Origin: Deltaproteobacteria bacterium
GTDB lineage: Bacteria > Myxococcota > JACRCW01
Assembly: GCA_016218805.1 (NCBI GenBank)
Contig: JACRCW010000136.1
Coordinates: 1 to 64,000, forward strand
Direction: 5' to 3'
DNA length: 64,000 nt
Shown here: one piece after another, positions 23,602-32,594 of the stretch
How positions within the stretch are numbered: position 1 is the stretch's first letter
Layout: the number at the start of each line of letters is the position of its first letter
Notes under the pieces: model-generated
Seen by the model: only the letters and a program-made list of their open reading frames with translations
Database searches by the model: none
What the model was told of the DNA's origin: nothing
Translations under genes and position numbers: made by a program

Positions 23602-24858
23602 ATGAATGCGTTCCTGATTGTACTTCTTGTTACCGCGCTGTTGGAGCAGGTCCCCGCCGCGGACGCCGGGCCGGATGCCGGCAACGCCGTTGAGGTTGAC
23701 GCCGGCAGCGCGCCCGACGCGGCGGTGCCCCCGGCGGAGGACCCTGCTGACGACGAGGATGACGACGCCGAGAGCGACGACGACGACCTCCCGGACGCCC
23801 CGGACGGCGAGGAGGAGCAGGCCGCCGCCGCCGTGCCGGCCCCAGGCGCGCCGGCCCTGAAGTTCACCGGTGACCTAGACGACCCCGCGCTGCTGCAGCG
23901 GTGGAAGGAGGACCCCGCGTCGCTGGGGAGTATTTCCGTGGGTTTTGCGGATGCCGGGAGGATCATCAACGGCGTGCAGTTTCCGCCGGGGCCGTACTGG
24001 TCGGTGGTGGCACCGGAGGTGGCGTGGGGAGTGCAGGAGTCCATTGATTCGGTGATGACCGCCATCACCCAGGTCAACCGGCAGTATCCCGGGTCACCGC
24101 TGCTGCGCGTGAACCACATCAGCCGGCGGGACGGTGGCTACCTGCGCCCGCACCAGAGTCACCAGGCCGGCCGTGACGTGGACCTGGCGTTCTACTACCT
24201 GCGTGAGGTCCCCCCCGGGTACCGCGGCCGCCGCGAGCAGCTCATTGACCCGGCGCGGAACTGGGCGCTCATCAAGGCGTTTGCGACGATGACCGACGTG
24301 CAGGTGATCCTGGTGGACCGGCGGATCCAGAAGGTGCTGTATGACCACGCGCTGGCCTCCGGCGAGGACAAGGCCTACTTGGATGACATCTTCAAGTCCG
24401 GCTCCCGCGCGCTGGTGAAGCACGCGCGCCGCCACCGGGATCACTTCCACGTGCGGCTCAATGCACCGCGCTCCCAGGAACTGGGACGCCGCGTGCAGCC
24501 GCTGCTGGCCCAGCGCCCGGACCAGAACATGATCATCGTCCGGGTGCGCAGTGGCCACACGCTGGGCCACATCGCCGCGAAGTACGACACCAGCGTGCGC
24601 GCCATCATGCGCGCCAACCACATGAAGCGGACGTTCCTGCGCGTGGGGCAGACCCTGGTGGTTCCGCTGCGCGGTCCGTGCACCCAGTGCCCCATGCCGC
24701 CGGAACCCGTGGTGCCTCCCCGTCGCATTCCGCCCGGCTGGGTGGACCCCACCGCTCAGGCCGCTGCGGCCGTGGACGCGGGCGTCCGGCAGCCACCACC
24801 CGCCACCGAGGCCGCACTGGGCGTTGACGCGGGCATTGCCACCACCAGCGAGATGTAG
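23602..24858 (+). CDS. MepA-like penicillin-insensitive murein endopeptidase with LysM domain
   Basis: 418 residues. The signal peptide (1-20) leads into a long Asp/Glu/Ala-rich low-complexity stretch (21-85). The M74 peptidase domain has 'PHQSHQAGRDVDLAFYY' (H187, D194) and 'HRDHFHVRL' (H281, H283), the LAS-type zinc ligands. A LysM domain follows at about 305-352 ('VRVRSGHTLGHIAAKYDTSV', 'LRVGQTLVVP'). The C-terminus is Pro/Ala/Asp-rich. MepA cuts the D-Ala-mDAP cross-links of peptidoglycan. It has the same strand as the next operon but its own 107-base gap, which holds that operon's promoter. Confidence 0.9.
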   Translation: MNAFLIVLLVTALLEQVPAADAGPDAGNAVEVDAGSAPDAAVPPAEDPADDEDDDAESDDDDLPDAPDGEEEQAAAAVPAPGAPALKFTGDLDDPALLQRWKEDPASLGSISVGFADAGRIINGVQFPPGPYWSVVAPEVAWGVQESIDSVMTAITQVNRQYPGSPLLRVNHISRRDGGYLRPHQSHQAGRDVDLAFYYLREVPPGYRGRREQLIDPARNWALIKAFATMTDVQVILVDRRIQKVLYDHALASGEDKAYLDDIFKSGSRALVKHARRHRDHFHVRLNAPRSQELGRRVQPLLAQRPDQNMIIVRVRSGHTLGHIAAKYDTSVRAIMRANHMKRTFLRVGQTLVVPLRGPCTQCPMPPEPVVPPRRIPPGWVDPTAQAAAAVDAGVRQPPPATEAALGVDAGIATTSEM

Positions 24859-24903
24859 CCGGCCCCGGCCGGCGCTCACCCACCTCCACCGCGGCGCGCG
24901 TCC

Positions 24904-24949
24904 TTGACTAGGTGTTCATCAGACACTAACGTTCGTGTCAGCTGGACAC
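24904..24949 (+). promoter_or_regulatory. promoter with paired palindromic operators upstream of the SPFH gene
   Basis: TTGACT (24904-24909), 17 bases, TAACGT (24927-24932). Two 15-base imperfect palindromes, GTGTTCATCAGACAC (24912-24926) and GTGTCAGCTGGACAC (24935-24949), lie 23 bases apart. Between their inner arms is the larger palindrome GACAC-TAACGTTC-GTGTC centred on ACGT, which covers the -10. This is the look of a TetR-type operator; the regulator is not encoded next door. Confidence 0.6.
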
Positions 24950-24965
24950 AAAACGGAGGTGTGCG

Positions 24966-25934
24966 ATGTTTGGCGTCAACTACGTGAAGGCCAGCCCGAC
25001 GACGTACGTGATGCACTACAAGCGCGGGAAGGTGATGCGCGAAGGCGCGGGGTTGAGTTTCTTCTATTTTGGCCCCAGCTCCACGCTGGTGATGGTGTCC
25101 CTGGCCAGCCGGGATCTCCCGTTTGCGTTCAGTGAGCAGTCCAATGACTTCCAGGCGCTGACCGTCCAGGGACAACTCACATTCCGCGTGGTGCAGCCCA
25201 CCCGCCTGGCGGCACTGCTGGACCACGCGGTGGACAGCAACGGGCGGTACCGGGGGGATGACCCGGATTCGCTGGCGGAACGGCTCACGGCGGTGACGCA
25301 GGTCCACATCCGCGCGGTGGTGGGCCAGTTGCCGCTGCGGGGCGCGCTGCGCGCCGGTGACACGCTGGTGGACCAGGTGCTGGGCACACTCCAGAAGTCA
25401 GACGTGGTGCAGGGACTGGGCGTGGAGGTGATGGGCCTGTCCATTTCATCCCTGGCGCCGGCGCCGGAGATGGCGCGCGCGCTGGAAGCTGAGGCCCGCG
25501 AGTCCCTGCAGCGACAGTCCGACGAGGCGATCTACGCGCGGCGCCGCGCCGCGGTGGAGCAGGAGCGGGTGATCAAGGAGACGGAGCTCAACACGGAGAT
25601 CGCCGTGGAGGAGAAGAAGCGCACCATCCGCGAAACACAGATGGCGGCAGACGTCTCCGTGGAACAGCAACGCGGCGCGCTCATTGACCGCCGCGTGGAG
25701 AATGAACGCAAGGACGCCGACAGCCGCGCGTACGCGCTGGAAGCGACGCTCAAGCCCGTCAAGGACGTGGACTGGCGTACGCTGCTGGCGGTGGGCGGCG
25801 GCGGAAACGATCCGCGGATGATGATTGCGCTCGCGTTCCGCGAGTTGGCCGAGAACGCGCAGAAGATTGGCAGCCTGAATGTGACCCCGGACCTGCTGCA
25901 GGCCCTGCTGGCCCCGGGCGGGAAGAAGCCATGA
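24966..25934 (+). CDS. SPFH/band-7 domain protein
   Basis: 322 residues. An SPFH (stomatin/prohibitin) domain covers about 20-190 ('MREGAGLSFFYFGPSSTLVMVSL', 'ALTVQGQLTFRVVQP', 'VEVMGLSISSLAPAPEMARALEAEARESLQRQSDEA' pattern). A long charged coiled coil follows (200-265, 'RRRAAVEQERVIKETELNTE'), and a C-terminal domain ends 'ENAQKIGSLNVTPDLLQALLAPG'. There is no N-terminal membrane helix, so attachment would be peripheral. GGAGG sits 6 bases before the ATG. Its last codons overlap the NAD-kinase-like gene (ATGA), so the two act together. Confidence 0.88.
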   Translation: MFGVNYVKASPTTYVMHYKRGKVMREGAGLSFFYFGPSSTLVMVSLASRDLPFAFSEQSNDFQALTVQGQLTFRVVQPTRLAALLDHAVDSNGRYRGDDPDSLAERLTAVTQVHIRAVVGQLPLRGALRAGDTLVDQVLGTLQKSDVVQGLGVEVMGLSISSLAPAPEMARALEAEARESLQRQSDEAIYARRRAAVEQERVIKETELNTEIAVEEKKRTIRETQMAADVSVEQQRGALIDRRVENERKDADSRAYALEATLKPVKDVDWRTLLAVGGGGNDPRMMIALAFRELAENAQKIGSLNVTPDLLQALLAPGGKKP

Positions 25935-26875
25935 TGGACAAGCTGGTCGTCGTGACGCGCCGCACGCGCCTGGCGGACCTGGTGGCCCGGTTCAACACGC
26001 GGGCGCAGGCGCGCTTCTACATTGAGCACGCGGGCGGAGACTTCCGGGACTACGAGGCGGAGGACGACACCTACCGCCACGCCGTGGACCGCGTGCTGGG
26101 CGAACTGGAGGTGGGCCTCAAGACGCAGGTGCTGGAGCGGGGCCTGGTGCCCACCTACCTGTTTGCGCCCACGGACCTGGTGGTCACGGTGGGCCAGGAC
26201 GGCCTGGTTGCAAACACCGCGAAATACGCGCTGGGCAATACACTGATTGCGGTCAATCCCGACCCGGCGCGGTTTGACGGGGTGCTGCTGCCCTACCAGG
26301 TGGACGGTGTGCGGCGCGCGGCGGAGCGCGTGCTGGCCGGCAAGGCGCGCGTGCGCGAGGTGACACTGGCGGAGGCGCGGCTGGACGACGGGCAGCGGTT
26401 GCTGGGGTTCAACGACCTGTTCCTGGGCGCGCAGAGCCACGTGTCCGCGCGCTACCGCATCCGCTGGGGTGACCAGGAGGAGCCGCAGTCCTCGTCCGGC
26501 GTGCTGGTGTCCACCGGCGCGGGGTCCACGGGATGGATGTCCTCCGTGTTCAACATGGCGGCGTCCATTGCACGGCTGGGCGGGCAGCCGCCCACGCCCT
26601 ACCACGGGTGGCAGTGGGAGGAGCGACGGCTCATGTTTGTGGTGCGTGAACCTTTCCACAGCCGCACCAGCCGCATTGCCCTCACGGCGGGCTGGGTGGA
26701 AGAGGGCGCGGCGCTGCGCGTGGAGAGCCTGATGCCCTCCGGCGGCGTGATCTTCTCGGACGGGGTGGAAGCGGACCGGCTGGCGTTCAACGCCGGTGCC
26801 AGCGCCACGCTGCGCGCGGCCCCGGAGAAGGCGCGGCTCGCGTGGGGTGAAAGCGGGGAGCCTGATCATGCATGA
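25931..26875 (+). CDS. divergent NAD kinase-like protein coupled to SPFH
   Basis: 314 residues. The second NAD-kinase motif is clear: 'VSTGAGSTGWMSS' (194-204), and so is the closing 'GGVIFSDGVEADRL' region. The usual GGDGT motif reads VGQDGLV (87-93): the catalytic Asp is kept but the first Gly is changed to Gln and Thr is lost. The N-terminal ~75 residues ('RRTRLADLVARFNTRAQARFYIEHAGGDF') are an extra segment that conventional NAD kinases lack. Likely a nucleotide-binding protein of the NADK/diacylglycerol-kinase superfamily, possibly without classical activity. The 4-base overlap with the SPFH gene implies a complex or shared pathway. Confidence 0.8.
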   Translation: MMDKLVVVTRRTRLADLVARFNTRAQARFYIEHAGGDFRDYEAEDDTYRHAVDRVLGELEVGLKTQVLERGLVPTYLFAPTDLVVTVGQDGLVANTAKYALGNTLIAVNPDPARFDGVLLPYQVDGVRRAAERVLAGKARVREVTLAEARLDDGQRLLGFNDLFLGAQSHVSARYRIRWGDQEEPQSSSGVLVSTGAGSTGWMSSVFNMAASIARLGGQPPTPYHGWQWEERRLMFVVREPFHSRTSRIALTAGWVEEGAALRVESLMPSGGVIFSDGVEADRLAFNAGASATLRAAPEKARLAWGESGEPDHA

Positions 26876-26902
26876 ATTGGCTGCTTTCTCCAGCGCCGCG
26901 CC

Positions 26903-27304
26903 TCAGTCCACCCAGCGGAACAATTCCACGCGTTCAAACGCCCCGCCGCAGGCGCACGGCGTGGCCGCGTCTGCCGTCTGGAAAACCCCGCAGGAACGGC
27001 AGACCCAGCCGTCCTTTTCCATGCCGAACATGGAGCCGTCCCGGCGCTTCCGGAACACCAGGATGGCCGTCAGCAAGACCCACACCGCCAACAAGCTCAA
27101 CGCACCCGTGCGGGAGGTGAGGTCCGCCCGGGGTCCCGGGCCGACGTGGCGCCGGCTGACGTGGACACCGGCGACGGACATCAGCGCGGCGATTGCGGAG
27201 GCCACGGTGCTGAACACCACCGGCCCCAGGATGCTCCGGCGGTCACGCTGGCGCCGCGTCAGCGCGTCCCGGGCGTCGTCTTCGTCACGCGGAATCCAGG
27301 GCAT
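26903..27304 (-). CDS. hypothetical membrane protein with C-terminal zinc ribbon
   Basis: 133 residues from the ATG at 27304, preceded by GGAGGGGAG. Two membrane helices (about 28-48 and 68-86) are followed by a cytoplasmic zinc ribbon: 'WVCRSCGVFQTADAATPCACGGAFERV' with CxxC and CxC. No named family. It faces away from the large gene at 27458, and the intergenic region between them holds a perfect palindrome. Confidence 0.7.
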   Translation of the reverse strand: MPWIPRDEDDARDALTRRQRDRRSILGPVVFSTVASAIAALMSVAGVHVSRRHVGPGPRADLTSRTGALSLLAVWVLLTAILVFRKRRDGSMFGMEKDGWVCRSCGVFQTADAATPCACGGAFERVELFRWVD

Positions 27305-27369
27305 GCTCCCCTCCGCTGTGCAGCCGACGCGAGCTTCACCCGCCGCCCACGCCACCCGCAAACCCAGGC

Positions 27370-27387
27370 ATTGACTGGCCAGTCAAT
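27370..27387. promoter_or_regulatory. 18-bp perfect palindrome between divergent genes (TetR-type operator candidate)
   Basis: ATTGACTGGCCAGTCAAT is its own reverse complement. It sits roughly midway between starts at 27304 (minus) and 27458 (plus), and it presents TTGACT, a -35-like hexamer, to both sides. TTGACTG..CAGTCAA is a common form of TetR-family operator. The rest of this 153-base gap shows no gene. Confidence 0.65.
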
Positions 27388-27457
27388 CCGCGTGGTGACG
27401 TCGGACGGTCAACCGGCGGTGCGTACCCCGCCGGTGGTGGTAGTGTCCGGGCGGTCC

Positions 27458-29407
27458 ATGCCCCGTCTCCGCCGCGTCATCCTTGCCGCGTTGCTGCTGT
27501 GCCCGGAGGCGGCGCACGCGGCGCTGCGGACCGCGGTGCTGGCGCCCTCCGGGGACAAGACGGGCACCAAGCTGGCGGACCAGGTGGAGTTCAACCTGGA
27601 GGACAACGAGGACATCACGCTGGAGCAGCGGGACCGCGTGACCGAAGCGTTGGACAAGCAGAACCCGTTTGGTGAGGAAGCCCTGGCGCAGGCCATGGAC
27701 ACCGCGGAACTGGACGTGCTGGTGCGCGTGGTGAAGTCCGGGAAAGGCTACGCGCTGATCCTGTATGACCGTGACGGTCTGGACGTGGAAACGCTGGATG
27801 CCGGGCCGGTGAAGAGCCCCGCGGACACCAAGGCCGCGGGCGGCAAGGTCACGGTGAAGGTTGTGAAGACGCTGTCCTCCTGGGAGCGCAAGCGGACGGC
27901 CCGGGCGGAGAAGCGTGAGGCGGAGTTGCGGCGCGCGCAGGACCAGCGGCGCAAGGAGGAGGAGAAGGCGGAAGAGGAGCGGCGCAAGAAGGAGAAGCAG
28001 AAGGAGAAGTCACGCACCGCGTGGATGGATGACGAGGGCGGTGACAACGAGCTGCCCGCCCCGCCGGATGCGGCCCCGGAGGACGCACGGTCCGGACGGC
28101 GGGGTCCGGTGGTGGGTGGTGACGACGAGGACCTGGCCCCGCCGCCGCGCAAGGAGGAGCCGCCGCCCAAGAAGCCCGAAAAAAAACCCGCGAACCCCGC
28201 CGCGCGCGCGCCGGAGCCACCCCGGGAAAAGGCCCGGAAACCCGAGGAGGGGCGGCGCGCGCTGGATCCGGATGAGCCCACCGACGACGTGGAGCCCCGC
28301 CCGCGGCGGGGGGCCCCCGCCGATGACGCCGAGGACGGCGGCCGGCCGCAGCCCAAGCCCAAACCGCGGCCCAAATACGGGGAGCCGTACGCGGGCAAGG
28401 AGCCCGGCGGAATTGAGGGATTCGTCAAGGGCCTGTACACGCTGCACGAACCCATCCCGTACTTCTCCGCCAGCGTCGGCCCGTCGGTGTCCGCGTGGAG
28501 CTACACGTTGCGCGAGGCGAGCGGGCGCCGGCGCGCGTCCACCTGCTCGCCCACCGTGTCGCCGTCGTTCTCGTTCTCCTGCATCCCGCACGGGGGCGCG
28601 GACCTGTGGGTGGAAGCCTGGCCCATCCGTTACGTGGGGGTGGACGCCAACGCGCGGTTTGCCGGCACCGTGTACCCCGCCGCCCGCTCCGCGCAGACCG
28701 GCCGGCCGGTGACGGAACCGGCCACCGTGCCGTCGTTCCTGTTGGGTGCGCAGCTGGCCGCCAAGGCGCGCTTTGTCCTGCATTTCACACCCTTGCCTGA
28801 ATCCATGCAGCAGTGGAGTCCCAAGGTGGCGCGGGACCTGCTGCGGGGCATCGGCGCCGGGGTGCGGGTGCGGCTGGGGTATTCGCGCAACCTGGTGGGA
28901 CGGCAGAAGCCGTTCATTGCCATTCCCGGCTACCACGCGGTGCAACTGGCCCTGGGCGTGGAGAGCTATTTCCCCGTGTTCTACAAGACGCTGGCCTTTG
29001 ACGCGCGCGCTGAGGCCATCCCGCTGGTCTATTACCAGGAAATTGCCGGCATTCCCGCGGATCCATCTGAAATCCTCCTGCCGCGCAAGACGCTGAACAA
29101 CCCGGGCGCGTTTGGCCGCACCGTGGGTTGGCGCTTTGACGTTGGTACGCGCCTGGCCGCGCCCACCGGGTTGTTCCTGGAAATACGTGCTTTCCATGAA
29201 GGCTATTTCGCCATGTTCACGGGGAGCGGCAACCGCACGGACATCAACCTGGAGCCCATCCCGGACGGGCGCGTGATCAACCTGACCTTTGGCATCACCC
29301 TGGCGGTGGGCTGGCTGTTCCCCAAGCTGTTTGATCCCTGGTCCGTGGATGACGTGAAGAAGCTCACCGGCCTGGGCGGCGCGGAGCCCGCCACCGCCCG
29401 CCCGTGA
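27458..29407 (+). CDS. exported protein with charged linker and C-terminal beta-rich (outer-membrane-like) domain
   Basis: 649 residues from the ATG at 27458; signal peptide MPRLRRVILAALLLCPEAAHA. Residues 22-140 form an alpha/beta domain resembling TolB/CsgG-type N-terminal folds ('LRTAVLAPSGDKTGTKLADQVEFNLEDNEDITLEQRDRV'). A very long Lys/Glu/Arg then Pro-rich disordered linker follows (about 150-325). The last ~320 residues are rich in amphipathic strands ('LWVEAWPIRYVGVDANARF', 'ITLAVGWLFPKLFDPW'), suggesting a beta-barrel or surface domain. It is probably an envelope protein; the architecture recurs in myxobacteria but I know no named function. Confidence 0.75.
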   Translation: MPRLRRVILAALLLCPEAAHAALRTAVLAPSGDKTGTKLADQVEFNLEDNEDITLEQRDRVTEALDKQNPFGEEALAQAMDTAELDVLVRVVKSGKGYALILYDRDGLDVETLDAGPVKSPADTKAAGGKVTVKVVKTLSSWERKRTARAEKREAELRRAQDQRRKEEEKAEEERRKKEKQKEKSRTAWMDDEGGDNELPAPPDAAPEDARSGRRGPVVGGDDEDLAPPPRKEEPPPKKPEKKPANPAARAPEPPREKARKPEEGRRALDPDEPTDDVEPRPRRGAPADDAEDGGRPQPKPKPRPKYGEPYAGKEPGGIEGFVKGLYTLHEPIPYFSASVGPSVSAWSYTLREASGRRRASTCSPTVSPSFSFSCIPHGGADLWVEAWPIRYVGVDANARFAGTVYPAARSAQTGRPVTEPATVPSFLLGAQLAAKARFVLHFTPLPESMQQWSPKVARDLLRGIGAGVRVRLGYSRNLVGRQKPFIAIPGYHAVQLALGVESYFPVFYKTLAFDARAEAIPLVYYQEIAGIPADPSEILLPRKTLNNPGAFGRTVGWRFDVGTRLAAPTGLFLEIRAFHEGYFAMFTGSGNRTDINLEPIPDGRVINLTFGITLAVGWLFPKLFDPWSVDDVKKLTGLGGAEPATARP

Positions 29408-29410
29408 GCC

Positions 29411-29749
29411 TCACATCTCCACCAGCAGGTCCCGCGCGCAGCGGTGCAGCGCCACGCGCGCCTGCCAGGTGGGCGTGGCGGTGGTGGCCAGCAGGACCAC
29501 TGCGTACGTCTCCGTCACCACCTGGATGAACGTGTTGCCCTCCACGCCGTGCACGTGCAGCTGGCGCGGGGCCATGGCGTGCGCCAGCAGCGGCGCCACG
29601 TACGCACCCGCCACCTGCAGGTCGTACGCGGCCAGCGTGGGGTCATGGACCACGTGCTGGATGGCCTCGCCCTCGTGGTCCACAAAGATGGCACCCCGGG
29701 CCCCGGGCACGCTCCGGCACAACTGCGCAAGGACCACGTCAAACGACAC
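29411..29749 (-). CDS. roadblock/LC7-like small protein
   Basis: 112 residues from a GTG at 29749; a TTG 54 bases further up is the only other option. 'VVLAQLCRSVPGARGAIFVDHEGEAIQHV' and 'LLAHAMAPRQLHVHGVEGNTFIQVVTETYAVVLLA' follow the roadblock/LC7 (MglB-like) order of helix, strand pair, helix, strands. Such proteins regulate small GTPases in myxobacteria; no GTPase gene adjoins it. It is convergent with the upstream gene, 3 bases apart. Confidence 0.68.
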   Translation of the reverse strand: MSFDVVLAQLCRSVPGARGAIFVDHEGEAIQHVVHDPTLAAYDLQVAGAYVAPLLAHAMAPRQLHVHGVEGNTFIQVVTETYAVVLLATTATPTWQARVALHRCARDLLVEM

Positions 29750-29851
29750 GCCCACTGTGTAAGACGGCGGGCGCCCCCGGTTCAACCGCCGCCAGCTTGC
29801 CAATCCGCTTCCTGACGCCTATCTCCGCGCGCCCCCACGACGGGGTGCCGG

Positions 29852-30946
29852 GTGACGAAGGTGCAACGCGATCCGCACTGGTCCGACTGGAAGTGGCAGG
29901 TCCGCCACGCCGTGCGCACTCCGGCCGACCTGGCCGCGCAGCTGACGCTGACGCCGGACGAGGCCGAGGGCGTGCGCCGCACCACCGCCGGTGGCCTGCC
30001 GCTCACCGTCACGCCGTACTTCATGGAACTGGTGGAGCGGGAGGGGCCGGACGGTCCGCTGCGCCGCCAGGTGGTCCCGTCCGCCGCGGAGTGGACCGCC
30101 TCCCCCGGTGAACGTGATGACCCGCTGGGCGAGGAGGCGCTGCTGGCCGCGCCGTCACTGGTGCACCGCTACCCGGACCGCGCGCTGTTGTGGGCCACGG
30201 ACCGGTGCGCGTCCTACTGCCGCTTCTGCACGCGCAAGCGGCTGGTGGGGCAGGGGCCCACGCCCACCGAATCCGACGTGGCGGACGGCATTGATTACAT
30301 CGCCCGGACCCCGTCCATCCGTGACGTGATCATCTCCGGCGGGGACGCGCTGTTGCTGGATGATGACAAGCTGGTGTCGCTGGTGGCGCGCCTGCGCGGC
30401 ATCAGGCACGTGGACGTCATCCGGCTGGCCACGCGCATGGTGGCGTTCTGTCCCATGCGCATCACGCTGGACCTGCTGCACCAGCTGCGCGCGTTCCAGC
30501 CCGTCTATTTCCTGCTCCACTTCAACCACCCCGCGGAGCTCACGCCGGAGGTCACCGCCGCCCTGGCGCGCCTGGCGGACCACGGCTTCCCGCTGCTCAA
30601 CCAGTCCGTGCTGTTGCGCGGCATCAATGACCGCGTGGACGTCCTGGAGGCGCTGTTCCGCACGCTGGCCCGCCTGCGCTGCCGCCCGTACTACCTGCAC
30701 CAGTGTGACGCCATCACCGGCGCGGCCCACTTCCGCACCACGCTGGACAGCGGCCTGGACCTGGTGGACGCGCTGCGCGGGCGGGTGAGCGGACTGGCCC
30801 TGCCCACGTACGTCGTGGACGTGCCTGGTGGCCGGGGCAAGGTCCCGCTGGCGCGTGACCCGCGCGTGAGCCGTGAGGGCGGGTTGGTGCGCCTGCGCGG
30901 CAGCCTGGGCGGCACGGCGGACTACCCGGAGCCTTCGGACAGCTGA
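29852..30946 (+). CDS. kamA: lysine 2,3-aminomutase (radical SAM)
   Basis: 364 residues from GTG at 29852. The radical-SAM cluster motif CASYCRFC (C119, C123, C126) is followed by 'TRKRLVGQGPTP', 'DVIISGGDALLL' and 'HVDVIRLATRMVAFCPMRIT', as in KamA. The PLP lysine lies in 'VVDVPGGRGKVPLA', close to the PGGGGK motif. It isomerises L-lysine to L-beta-lysine, the first step of lysine fermentation. It is slightly shorter than clostridial KamA (about 416). Genes kamD, kamE, kal and kce follow on the same strand, which argues against the EpmB role in EF-P modification. Confidence 0.93.
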   Translation: MTKVQRDPHWSDWKWQVRHAVRTPADLAAQLTLTPDEAEGVRRTTAGGLPLTVTPYFMELVEREGPDGPLRRQVVPSAAEWTASPGERDDPLGEEALLAAPSLVHRYPDRALLWATDRCASYCRFCTRKRLVGQGPTPTESDVADGIDYIARTPSIRDVIISGGDALLLDDDKLVSLVARLRGIRHVDVIRLATRMVAFCPMRITLDLLHQLRAFQPVYFLLHFNHPAELTPEVTAALARLADHGFPLLNQSVLLRGINDRVDVLEALFRTLARLRCRPYYLHQCDAITGAAHFRTTLDSGLDLVDALRGRVSGLALPTYVVDVPGGRGKVPLARDPRVSREGGLVRLRGSLGGTADYPEPSDS

Positions 30947-31010
30947 CCGTGCACGAACGCGCGCGTTCGGGTACAAGGGCGCCGCCCCTCGGGCCGAGGC
31001 GGAGGAACTC

Positions 31011-32582
31011 ATGGCCACGCTCCCCCTGGACCACGACAAGGTAGCGGACTGCCGGCACCTGGCGCGCGGCATTGCCGCCAATGTCCAGCAATACATTGAC
31101 GGTCACACCACGGTGGCCGTGGAGCGCACCGTGCTGCGCCTGCTGGGCGTGGACGGCACCGGTGAACACGGTGCGCCCCTTGCCAACCTGCTGGTGGAGA
31201 CGCTGCACAAGGCCGGCGTGCTGGGGAAGGGTGCCGCGTGGTGGATGGGCCGCTGTTTCCGCCTGGGCATGGACAGTCCCACCACCATGGCGCTGGAGTT
31301 GCCGCGGCTGCTGGCCGCCGGTGACCGCGGGGTCCCGCCGCTGTCCGCGGAGGACGAGCAGGCCCTGCAGGACGACGTGGCGGCCCTGGCGCGGGACGCG
31401 GTGGAGGAACTGGGCCGCCGGCGCGAACACCGCAAGGCGCTGCGCCGCAGCCTGGGCATCGGACCGGACCCGCAGAAGTACATCATCGTCGCCACGGGCA
31501 ACATCCATGAGGACGCGGTGCAGGCGCGCGCGGCGGCCCAGGCGGGGGCGCAGATCATTGCGGTCATCCGTTCCACCGCCCAGAGCCTGCTGGACTACGT
31601 GCCGCAGGGCGCCACCACGGAGGGTTTTGGCGGTACGTACGCCACGCAGGAGAACTTCCGCATCATGCGGGAGGCCCTGGATGATGAGAGCCGCAAGCTG
31701 GGCCGCTACATCCAGCTCACCAACTACAGCTCCGGGCTGTGCATGCCGGAGATTGCGTACATGGCCGCGCACGAACGCCTGGACATGCTGCTCAATGACA
31801 GCATGTACGGGATCCTTTTCCGCGATATCAACATGCGGCGCACGTTCATTGACCAGTATTTCTCGCGCCGGATCGTCGCGCATGCGGGCATCATCATCAA
31901 CACCGGTGAGGACAACTACCTGACCACCGCGGACGCGGTGGACAAGGGCCACACCGTCCTCACCAGCCAGTTCATCAACGAAGCGCTGGCGCACCTGGCC
32001 GGGATGAAGGACAGCCAACTGGGGCTGGGCCACGCGCATGAGATTGACCCGTGGCTGGAGGACAGCTGGCTGCTGGAGCTGGCCATGGCGCAGCTGGTGC
32101 GGCAGGTGTTCCCCGCGCACCCCATCAAGTTCATGCCCCCCACCAAGCACATGACCGGGGACATCTTCTGGAGCCACGTGTACGACGCCATGTTCAACCT
32201 GGCCACCGTGGCCACCCGGCAGTCCATCCAGCTGGCCGGCGTGATGACGGAGGCCATGCACACGCCGCTGATGATGGACCGGTATGCGGCCATCAAGAGC
32301 GTGAATTACATCTTCAACGCGGCACGCCACCTGGGTGAGGAGATTGAGTTCAAGCGGGGCGGCATCATTGACCAGCGCGCCCGGCTGGTGCTGGACCGCG
32401 CGCACGCGGAGCTGCAGCACGTCTCCCGCGCCGGACTGATGGACGCCATTGGCGAAGGGGTGTTTGCGGACACGCGCCGCAAGCTGGACGGAGGGAAGGG
32501 CCACGACGGCGTGGTGCAGCGTGATGCCGGGTATTTCAACCCGTTCCTGTCCCTGCTGACCCCCGCGGCCGAGCCGTACTGA
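31011..32582 (+). CDS. kamD: beta-lysine (D-lysine) 5,6-aminomutase alpha subunit
   Basis: 523 residues from the ATG at 31011 (GGAGGA 6 bases before). The sequence is continuous with the large PLP/AdoCbl-binding alpha subunit: 'ARGIAANVQQYIDGHTTVAVERTVLRLLGVDG', 'YIIVATGNIHEDAVQARAAA', 'AVIRSTAQSLLDYVPQGATTEGFGGTYATQENFRIMR', and 'NYSSGLCMPEIAYMAAHERLDMLLNDSMYGI'. The enzyme moves the terminal amino group of beta-lysine to give 3,5-diaminohexanoate. kamE follows after 12 bases. No cobalamin riboswitch is visible in the short gap after kamA. Confidence 0.95.
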   Translation: MATLPLDHDKVADCRHLARGIAANVQQYIDGHTTVAVERTVLRLLGVDGTGEHGAPLANLLVETLHKAGVLGKGAAWWMGRCFRLGMDSPTTMALELPRLLAAGDRGVPPLSAEDEQALQDDVAALARDAVEELGRRREHRKALRRSLGIGPDPQKYIIVATGNIHEDAVQARAAAQAGAQIIAVIRSTAQSLLDYVPQGATTEGFGGTYATQENFRIMREALDDESRKLGRYIQLTNYSSGLCMPEIAYMAAHERLDMLLNDSMYGILFRDINMRRTFIDQYFSRRIVAHAGIIINTGEDNYLTTADAVDKGHTVLTSQFINEALAHLAGMKDSQLGLGHAHEIDPWLEDSWLLELAMAQLVRQVFPAHPIKFMPPTKHMTGDIFWSHVYDAMFNLATVATRQSIQLAGVMTEAMHTPLMMDRYAAIKSVNYIFNAARHLGEEIEFKRGGIIDQRARLVLDRAHAELQHVSRAGLMDAIGEGVFADTRRKLDGGKGHDGVVQRDAGYFNPFLSLLTPAAEPY

Positions 32583-32594
32583 AGGGAGCTGACC

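Noticed and set aside
29852..30946. KamA as an EpmB-type EF-P lysyl modification enzyme
   Set aside because: There is no epmA or efp nearby, and kamD, kamE, kal and kce follow directly, so the degradative role is far more likely.
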